From Gammaproteobacteria bacterium (GTDB lineage Bacteria > Pseudomonadota > Gammaproteobacteria > Pseudomonadales > Azotimanducaceae), in NCBI GenBank assembly GCA_002689445.1, contig NZGC01000035.1, forward strand, positions 1 to 37,749: DNA of 37,749 nucleotides, read 5' to 3'. The stretch's first letter is position 1. Each line of letters begins with the position of its first letter. Below the pieces are notes generated by a model that worked only from the letters and a program-made list of their open reading frames with translations, was not told where the DNA came from and ran no database searches. Below are positions 8,441 through 16,619 of this stretch, one piece after another. The position numbers and the translations under genes are program-made.

Positions 8441-8913
8441 AAGCCCATGTAACAACAAGGATTAATCAAGAATCGGTTGAGTTTCTATGCGAGCCCTCAG
8501 AGACGTTACTGCGAGTACTGCGAGACAATTTGGGGATGACAGGAACAAAAGAGGGCTGTGGCTCAGGTGATTGCGGTGCCTGCTCAGTGGTCCTTGATGG
8601 TGAACTCGTCTGTTCCTGCCTGGTGCTGGGTGTTGAGGCGCAGGGCGCCAGCATTGAGACCGTAGAGGGTGTAGCCGCCTCTGATGAACTCCACGTCATT
8701 CAACAAAAGTTTCTCGAGCACGCCGCCTTACAATGCGGCGTTTGTACTCCAGGTCTAATCGTAGCGACAAAGGCGTTGTTGGCGGAAAACCCCAGTCCCA
8801 CTGAAGCGGAAGCTCGGTATTATCTAGCGGGCAATCTTTGTCGATGCACGGGCTACGACAAAATTATCAAAGCGGTTATGGATTCTGCAGCAACCATGCG
8901 CGAGGGAGCATAA
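8437..8913 (+). CDS. Molybdenum hydroxylase 2Fe-2S subunit (CoxS type)
   Basis: This is the small subunit carrying two [2Fe-2S] clusters that wire the molybdenum site to FAD. The N-terminal plant-ferredoxin cluster is bound by Cys41, Cys46, Cys49 and Cys61 (spacing Cx4Cx2Cx11C). The C-terminal helical cluster domain shows QCGVCTPG and later CRCTGY, the expected CxxC and CxC pairs. At 158 residues it has normal length. Its ATG overlaps the FAD-subunit stop, and only one base separates its stop from the large-subunit ATG, so the three genes are tightly coupled. The ferredoxin-like signature makes the family certain. The electron acceptor and substrate are not encoded in any visible way. Confidence 0.95.
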   Translation: MKAHVTTRINQESVEFLCEPSETLLRVLRDNLGMTGTKEGCGSGDCGACSVVLDGELVCSCLVLGVEAQGASIETVEGVAASDELHVIQQKFLEHAALQCGVCTPGLIVATKALLAENPSPTEAEARYYLAGNLCRCTGYDKIIKAVMDSAATMREGA

Positions 8914-8914
8914 A

Positions 8915-11167
8915 ATGAGTGAAGCCAGAGCATTCAAGCATATCGGTCAAAGGACCATTCGTCCCGATGGTTTCGACAAAGTCACAGGCAAAGCAAATTA
9001 CGGCGCAGACTTAGCGCTACCCGGGATGATTTGGGGAGCGATTCTCCGATCTCCGCACGCACATGCCAATATCCGGAGTATTAATACAGAGCGAGCAGAA
9101 GCAAGTTCGGATGTTTTAGCCATCGCAACCTTTCAGGATTTCCCATCCGTCAACGATGCAGCGTCAGCGGCTGGCACGCTTCGTAAAGACTTGATCGATA
9201 CGGCCCAAAATATCTTGGCTCAGGATAAAGTGTTGTATCACGGACATGCCGTAGCTGCGGTTGCAGCTCGCACGGAGGCTGCCGCAGAGGCAGCCCTTGC
9301 CTTGATTGATGTGGATTATGAGGTTTTATCGCCTGTGCTCTCTATTGACGCAGCCATTGCGGAGGACGCGCCCCTACTTCATCCTCAGTTGAAGACTGAG
9401 GGGTTAGTCGAGCCTGCGGACAGTCCTTCTAATATCGCGGCTCGAATGGAGCTCAAAAAAGGCGATATCGCGAAAGGGTTTGCAGAAGCTGATGTCATTA
9501 TCGAGCGGTCCTACGATACGCCTACGGTGCATCAGGGATACATTGAGCCTCATGCAACCGTTGTGAATTTTGACCACAACGCGCCCTCAATGATCTGGTG
9601 CCCAACTCAGGGGCATTTTGATGTGCGTGCTCGAATTGCGCAGTTGATGAACATGGAATTGGGTCAATTGAAAGTAGTTGCCAGTGAAATTGGAGGGGGT
9701 TTTGGGGGAAAAACCACGGTCTATCTTGAACCCGTGGCATTGATACTATCGAAAAAAGCGGGTCGACCGGTAAAGATGGTGATGAATCGAGAAGATGTAT
9801 TTCGCGCATCAGGACCTGCATCAGCGAGTCAAAGCACCATCAAGCTGGGCGCAAAAATGGATGGCACCATCACAGCGATGCAAGCAACGCTACATTATGA
9901 AGCCGGTGCATTTAAGGGGTCGCCTATGGGACCGGGATGTATGACGGTTTTTACGCCCTATGATGTTGAGCATATGTATGTCGAGGGCTTTGACGTGGTT
10001 GTTAACAAACCGAAAGTCGCTGCTTATCGAGCCCCAGGGGCACCCCAATCCGAATTTGCCGCCGAAATGGCGGTCAACGAGTTGGCGGCAAAGATCGGTA
10101 TTGATCCGATTGATTTACGTCTCAAAAATGCGGCGCGAGAGGGGACCCAGACAATTTATGGTCCGAAGCTAAAGGTCGTCGGTTTGGAGGCCTGCCTCAA
10201 AGCCGCTCAGCAGAGCGAGCATTATCAGTCTCCGATTGCTGACGGCGTTGGAAGAGGACTGTCCGCCGGCTTTTGGTTTAATATTGGCGGTCAATCCAGT
10301 GTCATTATCAACCTGAACCCTGATGGTACGGGATCGATTATTGAAGGCTCTCCGGATATTGGTGGCTCTCGAGCATCAATGCAAATGATGGCCGCCGAGG
10401 TGCTGGGGATCGCGCCAGGAAAACTCAATCCAATCGTCGCAGATACAGAGCATGTGGCTTACAACCAGACCACCGGCGGCAGTCGCACTACGTTTGCCAC
10501 CGGTATGGCGGTGATTGAGGCGGCAGAATCTGTGGTCAGTCAATTGAAAGAAAGAGCAGCGGCGCTTTGGAATGTGACGACTGAGCAAGTGGATTTTGTT
10601 GATGGGGTTGCGCTCAATCTTGCGGGCGAAGACAGCCTCACGTTGGCGCAAATTTGTGCCGCTGCCGAGAAGACGGGAGGACAAATATCCGGAACAGCTA
10701 ACATCAATGCCAGGGGTGCGGGTCCCAGCTTTGCCGTCCATCTTTGTGACATTAAAGTTGATCCAGAGACCGGGAAGACCGATGTGGTTCGTTATACCGC
10801 CATTCAAGATGCGGGCAAGGCGATTCATCCCAGTTATGTGGAAGGCCAGTTTCAGGGTGGCGCGGTTCAGGGTATAGGCTGGGCGCTGAACGAAGAATAT
10901 GTCTACAATGAGTCTGGAGTGATGGAAAATGCGGGATTCTTGGACTATCGGATTCCGTTAGCATCAGATCTACCCGCGATCGAAACCATCATTGTGGAAG
11001 TGCCCAACAGTTTTCATCCCTTCGGAGTACGAGGGGTCGGCGAAACGGGAATCGTGCCACCACTTGCGGCGGTGGGTACCGCTGTCGCAGACGCAATTCA
11101 AAAGCCTGTAAGCTCTTTGCCTTGTTCTCCGCCCAAGGTTCTTGAACTGATCATGGCTGAAAGCTGA
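8915..11167 (+). CDS. Molybdenum hydroxylase molybdopterin-binding large subunit (CoxL/XDH type)
   Basis: This is the 750-residue catalytic subunit that holds the Mo-molybdopterin cofactor and hydroxylates a carbon centre using water. Landmarks are RPDGFDKVTGKANYGAD at the N-terminus, the cofactor loop EIGGGFGGKT near residue 257, the active-site loop AYRAPGAPQSEF, and C-terminal GVRGVGETG with the conserved catalytic Glu at about residue 710. The active-site loop lacks the AYxCSFR motif of true aerobic CO dehydrogenase (form I), so CO is not the expected substrate. A purine, N-heterocycle, aldehyde or aromatic acyl-CoA is possible. The MoaD-like gene follows after 8 bases. No XdhC or CoxF-type sulfuration factor is visible nearby, so maturation genes must lie elsewhere. 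Confidence 0.93.
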   Translation: MSEARAFKHIGQRTIRPDGFDKVTGKANYGADLALPGMIWGAILRSPHAHANIRSINTERAEASSDVLAIATFQDFPSVNDAASAAGTLRKDLIDTAQNILAQDKVLYHGHAVAAVAARTEAAAEAALALIDVDYEVLSPVLSIDAAIAEDAPLLHPQLKTEGLVEPADSPSNIAARMELKKGDIAKGFAEADVIIERSYDTPTVHQGYIEPHATVVNFDHNAPSMIWCPTQGHFDVRARIAQLMNMELGQLKVVASEIGGGFGGKTTVYLEPVALILSKKAGRPVKMVMNREDVFRASGPASASQSTIKLGAKMDGTITAMQATLHYEAGAFKGSPMGPGCMTVFTPYDVEHMYVEGFDVVVNKPKVAAYRAPGAPQSEFAAEMAVNELAAKIGIDPIDLRLKNAAREGTQTIYGPKLKVVGLEACLKAAQQSEHYQSPIADGVGRGLSAGFWFNIGGQSSVIINLNPDGTGSIIEGSPDIGGSRASMQMMAAEVLGIAPGKLNPIVADTEHVAYNQTTGGSRTTFATGMAVIEAAESVVSQLKERAAALWNVTTEQVDFVDGVALNLAGEDSLTLAQICAAAEKTGGQISGTANINARGAGPSFAVHLCDIKVDPETGKTDVVRYTAIQDAGKAIHPSYVEGQFQGGAVQGIGWALNEEYVYNESGVMENAGFLDYRIPLASDLPAIETIIVEVPNSFHPFGVRGVGETGIVPPLAAVGTAVADAIQKPVSSLPCSPPKVLELIMAES

Positions 11168-11175
11168 GAGATCTC

Positions 11176-11418
11176 GTGGCAACACTCAAGCTATCCGGGG
11201 CTTTAGCGGCGATGGCCGGTTGCGAGGAAATAGAAGTCTCCGCAACCGCTTATCGCGGCTTGTTACAAGAAATTGATTCGATCCTACCCGAGTGGGATCG
11301 CGCCAAAATTGAATCGATGGCTTTCGTGATCGATGGTGAAATTGTTGATGAGCCGTTCCTTGCAACGTTTGAAAGAGACAGCGAACTTCACTTTATTGAA
11401 AAGATTGCCGCGGGTTGA
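11176..11418 (+). CDS. MoaD/ThiS-like small beta-grasp protein
   Basis: This 80-residue protein has the look of the ubiquitin-like MoaD/ThiS fold: an N-terminal beta strand ATLKLSGALA, a helix LLQEIDSILPEWD, the strand segment FVIDGEIVDEPFLATF, and the terminal strand ELHFIEKIAAG. MoaD proteins donate sulfur through a C-terminal Gly-Gly thiocarboxylate during molybdopterin synthesis. Here the tail is Ala-Gly, so normal activation by an E1-like MoeB enzyme is uncertain. The GTG start at 11176 lies 8 bases after the large hydroxylase subunit, so the gene belongs to that operon. It could be a dedicated cofactor-sulfur carrier, a structural partner, or a divergent MoaD. Confidence 0.7.
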   Translation: MATLKLSGALAAMAGCEEIEVSATAYRGLLQEIDSILPEWDRAKIESMAFVIDGEIVDEPFLATFERDSELHFIEKIAAG

Positions 11419-11562
11419 TCCGTGACGCTGATCGCTTAAAACTGCCGGACGGCGAAGTGGGGACTGCCTTTTGGCGAAGATACGGTCTCTAGTGTTATCG
11501 GCAGACAAACCTTTTTCGTTAAGCCTACGGGTAACATCGTCTTAAAAGACAGGGGCAAACAG

Positions 11563-12744
11563 GTGTTAAAGACTCTAGATGGGTTGCAGCGTTTCGCAGC
11601 CTCCTTTGGCTATCGACCTGATTTTTATGTGCGCTCTCCAGGTCGGATTAATCTGATTGGTGAACATATCGACTACTGTGGTGGTCTTGTGATGCCGATG
11701 GCAATTGGCCAGGCCACCCATGGGTGGTATGGCTTTAACGGGACCTCTTTAATTCGAATTTTTAGCGAGCGATTCAATGAGCTGGCAGTGATCAACCCCC
11801 TCGATGTGATGTCTGGGGCCTCTGGCCATTGGTCGGATTATTCGCAAGGTTTATTGCGGTTCAGTGCGCACAGAAAGTTGGGTAGGGGCTTTGATGTGTA
11901 TCTAACGTCGGATATCAGCGCTGGAGGCTTGTCGAGCTCAGCATCGCTACTAGCGCTCCTGAGCTTGGTTGATCACCATGCGCTGACGGGACAGATCATA
12001 CCGCTGGCAGATCAAAGCGAGCGGCTTCGTTTAGCGATGCTGTGTCAACGGGTAGAAAATGCCTATGTTGGCGTGCCATCGGGGATTATGGATCCAGCAA
12101 GTGTATTGCTGGGTGAAATCATGACCCTCTCGTGCCAAACGTTGAAATACCAACGCTTGGCCCCGATTTCTCATGATTACCGGCTGGTGATTATGGATAC
12201 CCAAGTACCGCGAACCTTGGCTGGATCAGGCTACGCTGCACGGGTTGCCGAGGTTAGAGCGATTGAGGCCGTTTTGCGTTCTGCGGTACCCAGGGGCGGT
12301 CTAGCTCAATGTCCGCCTACCGAGCGGGACGACCACTTATTGCGGCTATCTGACCCCGTACTCAAACGACGTGCGCAGCATATATTTGATGAGCAGCAGC
12401 GCGTTATACTGGCTGCCGACGCGTTAAACCGGCTTGACATGGCGGGCTTAGGAGCATTGATGAACCAAAGCCATCGGTCGCTGTCTGCAGATTATGAGGT
12501 CAGTTGCCCTGAGTTAGATTTGGTTTGCGAGTTGAGTGTGCAATCGGGGTATTCCTTAGGTGCACGAATGACGGGTGCTGGCTTTGGAGGCTGCGCTATC
12601 AGTCTGGTTGATGCCAAGAATGTTGAGGCGCATGCCGAATTTGTCAGTGCTCAATACCAACGCCAGACCGGGCTGAAACCTGTTGTTCAAAGCTGCGAAC
12701 CTAGCGTTGGAACAGAGATTACTCTGCTGTCAGAGAAAAGCTAA
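11563..12744 (+). CDS. galK: Galactokinase-like GHMP kinase
   Basis: This 393-residue sugar kinase of the GHMP superfamily carries the full galactokinase pattern. The galactokinase signature GRINLIGEHIDY spans residues 27-38, including the sugar-contacting Asp37. The ATP-binding glycine/serine loop GGLSSSASL is near residue 121, the catalytic Asp177 lies in GIMDPAS, and the third GHMP motif RMTGAGFGG is near residue 340. The reaction is expected to be galactose plus ATP to galactose-1-phosphate, but related kinases use N-acetylgalactosamine or other sugars, and no galT, galE or galM is nearby. The GTG start at 11563 has an AGGGG ribosome binding site about 7 bases upstream. Its 3' end overlaps the opposed HAD gene by 26 bases. 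Confidence 0.82.
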   Translation: MLKTLDGLQRFAASFGYRPDFYVRSPGRINLIGEHIDYCGGLVMPMAIGQATHGWYGFNGTSLIRIFSERFNELAVINPLDVMSGASGHWSDYSQGLLRFSAHRKLGRGFDVYLTSDISAGGLSSSASLLALLSLVDHHALTGQIIPLADQSERLRLAMLCQRVENAYVGVPSGIMDPASVLLGEIMTLSCQTLKYQRLAPISHDYRLVIMDTQVPRTLAGSGYAARVAEVRAIEAVLRSAVPRGGLAQCPPTERDDHLLRLSDPVLKRRAQHIFDEQQRVILAADALNRLDMAGLGALMNQSHRSLSADYEVSCPELDLVCELSVQSGYSLGARMTGAGFGGCAISLVDAKNVEAHAEFVSAQYQRQTGLKPVVQSCEPSVGTEITLLSEKS

Positions 12745-13372
12745 GCCCCAATATCTGTTCGAGGTCTGCCAGCGCTTGTGCTTCGCTCAGGACTTTAATC
12801 GTTGTCATACCCAACGCTTTGGCTGGCTTCAGGTTAATACCTAGATCATCGAGAAAGAGGGCTTCATGGGGTTCAATCTGCATAGCCTCACATGCCATCT
12901 GGTAAATTTTTAAGTCAGGCTTTCGAACCCCGACCACGCTTGATTCGATAATCGTGTCAAACAGCGCCATGACGGCAGCAACGGCCGTTGCCTTCTCCTC
13001 CGAGCGAGCCATTCCAGCACCTTGGCCGGATTTAACATTGTTGGTAATACAGCCGACTCGATAGTGCTGTTTGATTTGTTTTAGGGCGGCAACCATGCGG
13101 GGTCTAATATCACCCGACAACAGTGCTAAGACGTCTTTCCCTTTAATCTCATGTCCCTTTGCGCTTGATTCTCGAGCAAAAGCCACATCAAATTCCGTTG
13201 CGCTAATGGTGCTGCTCTCAAATTGGGCCCATGCATTGGTATCTGGGTTGGTTGCATTGATTGAGCGGATAAAATCCTTGGGTAGATTGTGTTCGACTTC
13301 GTATCGACCGAAGGCCTCAAAAGGACTTGAGGTCAATACTCCGCCAAAATCCCATAACACTGCTTTGAGCAT
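12719..13372 (-). CDS. HAD-superfamily phosphatase, epoxide hydrolase N-domain-like
   Basis: This 217-residue haloacid-dehalogenase-type hydrolase begins LKAVLWDFGGVLTSSP. Motif I is DFGGV, in which the usual second Asp is Gly, as in the phosphatase subfamily resembling the N-terminal domain of soluble epoxide hydrolase and ACAD10. Motif II is CITNN, the motif III lysine lies in GVRKPDLKIY, and motif IV is LFLDDLGINLKPAKALGM. It therefore probably binds a phosphorylated substrate, though the Gly substitution can reduce activity. It starts 12 bases after the stop of lpxA on the same strand, so they form an lpxA-HAD unit. Its 3' end overlaps that of the galactokinase gene. The true substrate is unknown. 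Confidence 0.85.
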   Translation of the reverse strand: MLKAVLWDFGGVLTSSPFEAFGRYEVEHNLPKDFIRSINATNPDTNAWAQFESSTISATEFDVAFARESSAKGHEIKGKDVLALLSGDIRPRMVAALKQIKQHYRVGCITNNVKSGQGAGMARSEEKATAVAAVMALFDTIIESSVVGVRKPDLKIYQMACEAMQIEPHEALFLDDLGINLKPAKALGMTTIKVLSEAQALADLEQILGLSFSLTAE

Positions 13373-13384
13373 TTTAAAGTCCTA

Positions 13385-14194
13385 TTAACTGACGTTGATT
13401 GCAAAGGTGGCGCTATCGGGTCGGGCTAGGCCACGTTTCGAAGCTGCGATAGCATCCAGCATACATTGTACATGGGCCGATTCTTTAGCTTCCGGCGCAA
13501 TGGCCGCCAGCGCATCTTCGAGTCGCAAATCCTTGGTGAACAGGGTTCTAAAAGCTCTGCGAATTTCCTTAATCTCAGAGGAGCTAAACCCCGCACGCTC
13601 AAGTCCAATTTTGTTCACCACACGCATATGGGCGGGAAAACCTTCGGCGATGGTAAAAGGCAAAACATCTTGCACAACCCGAGCCATACCCGCGACCATG
13701 GCAACCTGCCCAATCCGACAAAATTGGTGCACTGCAGAAAGTCCTCCGATATTGGCGTAATCGCCCACCTCGACATGACCACCTAGGGTGGCGCTGTGGC
13801 TCATCACGACGTGATTACCCACGGTGCAGTTGTGCGCAACATGCGCGTGTGCAAGCAGGGCGCAATCATTACCAATTGAGGTGACAGAATCATGTTCCGT
13901 GCCACTGTGAACCGATACAAATTCGCGAATCATATTTCGATCACCGATTCGCGTGTAGGAGAGGTTATTTTGATCATGTTTTAGATCTTGAGAGTCGATC
14001 CCAAGTGTTACGAAAGGGTAGACAACGCAATCGTCGCCAAGGGTTGTATGACCTTCGATCACGACATGACTTTTCAGGTGGGTTCTTTGACCAATCACCA
14101 CGTGTTCGCCTAGGGTGCAAAAAGGTCCGACGGTCGCGCCTTCGCCGATACTTGCATTCGGGTGGACTACAGCGAGAGGGCTAATATCCGGCAT
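13385..14194 (-). CDS. lpxA: Acyl-ACP:UDP-N-acetylglucosamine O-acyltransferase LpxA-like
   Basis: LpxA transfers a hydroxyacyl chain from acyl carrier protein to UDP-GlcNAc, the first step of lipid A synthesis. The 269-residue protein consists of hexapeptide repeats forming a left-handed beta helix, then a C-terminal helical domain (KIGLERAGFSSSEIKEIRRAFRTLF). The catalytic His is His121 in HVAHNCTVGN, and GGLSAVHQFCRIG is also diagnostic. The frame extends to a GTG at 14200, but the ATG at 14194 has a GGAG ribosome binding site at good spacing. In most gammaproteobacteria lpxA sits in the lpxD-fabZ-lpxA-lpxB cluster. Here it is isolated and paired with a HAD phosphatase, so it is either relocated or a second, specialised copy. 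It lies divergent from fabA. Confidence 0.88.
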   Translation of the reverse strand: MPDISPLAVVHPNASIGEGATVGPFCTLGEHVVIGQRTHLKSHVVIEGHTTLGDDCVVYPFVTLGIDSQDLKHDQNNLSYTRIGDRNMIREFVSVHSGTEHDSVTSIGNDCALLAHAHVAHNCTVGNHVVMSHSATLGGHVEVGDYANIGGLSAVHQFCRIGQVAMVAGMARVVQDVLPFTIAEGFPAHMRVVNKIGLERAGFSSSEIKEIRRAFRTLFTKDLRLEDALAAIAPEAKESAHVQCMLDAIAASKRGLARPDSATFAINVS

Positions 14195-14503
14195 AAACAC
14201 TCCAATTAATATTCAGATAAGATAAAAATTTGGGCAACAACTCTGACGTTGGACAACGGTTCCCAGTTAAAGTTTATATGTTCTTACCACCAGCCGGTGA
14301 CGGTGTATGACTCAAGCCGTTGGCTGTAACCATCTACCCTATTGACGCACAACGATCCTGGACGCGTTTCAGGGTGAGGCTAACCTGGTCAACGAGCTGC
14401 CAATATCCAGATTATCTCACGGATGTCAAAGTTTTATTCCCATAAGCTGGTGCTATACTTTGCGCAATTTCATAGCCCCAAGCGGCATTCCAAAGGTTGA
14501 GCC
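14195..14503. other. Divergent lpxA-fabA intergenic region
   Basis: The roughly 300-base gap holds the promoters of lpxA (leftward) and fabA (rightward). The AT-rich half near lpxA contains its GGAG ribosome binding site. No coding frame or strong palindrome was found. A CTGGTC word near 14379 is only half of a FadR-like operator and is not claimed as one. Confidence 0.5.
14451..14459 (+). promoter_or_regulatory. Candidate extended -10 promoter of fabA
   Basis: The sequence TGCTATACT is an extended -10 element (TGn plus TATACT) lying 44 bases before the fabA ATG. An AAGG ribosome binding site precedes the ATG at 14504. The region 17 bases upstream has only a poor -35 match, which is common for extended -10 promoters. 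Confidence 0.45.
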
Positions 14504-15031
14504 ATGCAGAATATCAGTCAAATTCACTCCTTTGACAAGCCCGCTTTGGTTGAATGCGGCCTAGGTCAGTTATTTGGGCCAGGAGGTGCGCAGTTACCGG
14601 TTGAACAAATGTTGATGGTCGACCGCATCACTGACATCAATTTAGACGGCGGCAAAAGCGGCAAAGGACAAATCCGTGCTGAGCTCGATATCCACCCAGA
14701 TCTTTGGTTTTTTGACTGCCATTTTGTCGGCGATCCTGTGATGCCGGGTTGTCTAGGGCTCGATGCCCTTTGGCAACTACTGGGATTCTTTCTTGCTTGG
14801 AAAGGGAACCCAGGGAGAGGACGCGCTTTAGGTTGTGGTAAGGTCGGCTTTCGAGGGCAAATTTTACCCACTAATCAATTGGTGCGTTACGAAATCGATG
14901 TAACCCGAATCCGCGAGGGATCAACTGTACTGGGGATCGCCGATTGTTTGGTGTACGTCGATGGCAAGCAAATATACAGCGCAGAGAGTATCAAAGTTGG
15001 CCTGTTTACCTCGCTAGATGACTTTAAGTAG
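14504..15031 (+). CDS. fabA: 3-hydroxydecanoyl-ACP dehydratase/isomerase
   Basis: FabA dehydrates 3-hydroxydecanoyl-ACP and isomerises the trans-2 to the cis-3 product, the branch point to unsaturated fatty acids. The 175-residue protein is of normal length. The catalytic pair His73 and Asp87 lies in [20 protein letters not shown], the family signature. The upstream segment [11 protein letters not shown] and the downstream [14 protein letters not shown] also match. The ATG at 14504 has an AAGG ribosome binding site. fabB lies downstream on the same strand, the usual gammaproteobacterial pair, but the two are separated by an unusually long repetitive gap of 343 bases. Confidence 0.97.
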   Translation: MQNISQIHSFDKPALVECGLGQLFGPGGAQLPVEQMLMVDRITDINLDGGKSGKGQIRAELDIHPDLWFFDCHFVGDPVMPGCLGLDALWQLLGFFLAWKGNPGRGRALGCGKVGFRGQILPTNQLVRYEIDVTRIREGSTVLGIADCLVYVDGKQIYSAESIKVGLFTSLDDFK

Positions 15032-15167
15032 CTTAAGTATCGCAACGGGTTGGTTGAAAAGCGCTCAGGTAATAGCAGAACGCTTAATCGGTGGTCGAGC
15101 AGTATTTTCGAGTAAAGCGGTGAATGAAGGAAAAGCGGTTATGAATTGGGGTAAAACCGTTGGTTAA
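15018..15167 (+). CDS. Possible 49-codon small ORF overlapping the fabA stop
   Basis: An ATG at 15018 opens a 49-codon frame whose first codons overlap the last 14 bases of fabA. The product would end in a repetitive segment, [17 protein letters not shown]. No ribosome binding site is seen, but coupling to fabA termination could serve. An open frame of this length is not improbable by chance, so this may be noncoding. It is listed because its 3' half coincides with degenerate DNA repeats. Confidence 0.2.
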   Translation: MTLSSLSIATGWLKSAQVIAERLIGGRAVFSSKAVNEGKAVMNWGKTVG

Positions 15168-15298
15168 AGGGTCAAGCGTGAAGAACGCAACTAGGTCCAA
15201 CAAGGTTCAGTAGAAATAAGGGTGCGCTGCCAGCAAAAAATATGAATGAGCTGTCAGCAATAAATGAGCTGTCAGAAACTCAGTTGTCAGAAATAGAC
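15113..15298 (+). repeat. Two sets of degenerate short repeats in the fabA-fabB gap
   Basis: Set one has about three copies of a roughly 19-base unit beginning taAAGCGGT, AAAGCGGTT and AAAACCGTT (15113-15170). Set two has four copies of a GAGCTGTCAG-like word at 15224, 15248, 15266 and 15281, at offsets of 24, 18 and 15 bases. All offsets in set two are multiples of three. In one frame they encode a 28-codon ORF (ATG 15242 to TGA 15328) with period-six residues NELSAI, NELSET, QLSEID. No ribosome binding site is near that ATG. Function unknown. Confidence 0.5.
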
Positions 15299-15374
15299 GA
15301 AGGCTTGGTAGCAGAGAGAAGGTTTTGACGATACAGCTACTAAGGAATAAATCAGTGCAAAGGATCCTACAATT

Positions 15375-16586
15375 ATGAAACGAGCCGTTGTAACCGGGAT
15401 GGGAATCGTCTCGCCCTTAGGGAACTCTATTCCCGAAACGCTAGATGCATTGCGAGCCACTCGATCTGGGATCAAATTTCAACAAAGTTATCAGGATATG
15501 GGGTTGCGATCACATATCGCTGGCAGTATCGAGATCGATCAAGAAGCCCTGATTGATCGCAAATTGCGGCGTTTTATGGGTGATGCGGCAGCCTTTTCTT
15601 ATATCGCTTTGCGCGAAGCCATCGAAGACGCGGCCTTAACAGCAGACCAGATCTCCAATGAGAGAACGGGTATCGTCGCTGGATCTGGCGGCGCAAGTTC
15701 CTCAAACCTGACAGAATCCGCCGATATATTGCGGGAAAAAGGCCTCAAACGTGTAGGACCGTACCGTGTGACACGAACCATGAGTTCAACGGTTTCGGCT
15801 TGCCTCGCCACAGCTTTTGCCATAAAGGGAATCAATTATTCAATCACCAGTGCTTGTTCAACCAGCGCACACTGTATTGGTCACGCGGTGGAGCAAATTC
15901 AATTAGGCAAGCAGGATATCGTTTTTGCCGGTGGTGGCGAAGAAGAACACTGGTCTATGACAGCGCTCTTTGATGCGATGGGTGCTTTGTCCACCAAGCG
16001 AAATGATGAGCCTGAGACCGCTTCCCGTGCTTTCGACGCTGATCGAGATGGTTTCGTGATTGCTGGGGGCGCCGGCTTTTTGATTGTCGAAGAGCTCGAG
16101 CACGCGAGGGCGCGCGGCGCTAAAATTTATGCCGAAATCGCAGGTTACGCTGCGACCTCAGATGGCTTTGATATGGTCGCGCCCAGTGGTGAGGGAGGTG
16201 AGCGGGCGATGAGGATCGCTGCCGAGGCGGTTGACAAAATTGATTACATCAATGCTCACGGTACCAGCACCCCCGCAGGAGACCCGTCAGAGGTCGCTGC
16301 CATTCGAAGGCTGTTTGGTGACGATATTCCTAAGATCAGTTCAACCAAATCATTGAGTGGTCATTCGTTGGGGGCTGCCGGCGTTCATGAGGCAATTTAC
16401 TCACTACTTATGCTTGAGCATGACTTCATTTGCGCTTCAGCGAACATTGACACCCTGGACCCCGAATTGGGTGATCTACCCGTGGTTACCCAGCGTGTAG
16501 ACAATGCAGGACTCACCACGGTCATGTCGAATAGCTTTGGTTTCGGTGGCACGAATGCCAGCCTTGTTTTCCAGCGATCGAGTTGA
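15375..16586 (+). CDS. fabB: Beta-ketoacyl-ACP synthase I
   Basis: FabB condenses malonyl-ACP with acyl-ACP and is needed to elongate the cis-3-decenoyl product of FabA. The 403-residue protein carries the Cys-His-His triad: Cys161 in [13 protein letters not shown], His295 in [12 protein letters not shown] and His330 in [17 protein letters not shown]. The N-terminus [15 protein letters not shown] and the C-terminus [14 protein letters not shown] are standard. Presence of the Cys-Ser-Thr-Ser nucleophile elbow together with linkage to fabA favours FabB over FabF. An AAGGAT element lies about 11 bases before the ATG, a slightly long spacing. phoB begins 33 bases after its stop. Confidence 0.96.
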   Translation: MKRAVVTGMGIVSPLGNSIPETLDALRATRSGIKFQQSYQDMGLRSHIAGSIEIDQEALIDRKLRRFMGDAAAFSYIALREAIEDAALTADQISNERTGIVAGSGGASSSNLTESADILREKGLKRVGPYRVTRTMSSTVSACLATAFAIKGINYSITSACSTSAHCIGHAVEQIQLGKQDIVFAGGGEEEHWSMTALFDAMGALSTKRNDEPETASRAFDADRDGFVIAGGAGFLIVEELEHARARGAKIYAEIAGYAATSDGFDMVAPSGEGGERAMRIAAEAVDKIDYINAHGTSTPAGDPSEVAAIRRLFGDDIPKISSTKSLSGHSLGAAGVHEAIYSLLMLEHDFICASANIDTLDPELGDLPVVTQRVDNAGLTTVMSNSFGFGGTNASLVFQRSS

Positions 16587-16619
16587 GTTGGCGCGCTTTG
16601 CGATAAGTTAGGTCTCTCA

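Noticed and set aside
10376..10828. 150-codon minus-strand frame inside the large hydroxylase subunit gene
   Set aside because: It is fully antisense to a strongly supported gene, and its composition (Arg, Cys, His rich) is that of a shadow frame.
14375..14395. FadR-like operator upstream of fabA
   Set aside because: Only the CTGGTC half matches; the second half does not complete the TGGTN3ACCA palindrome.
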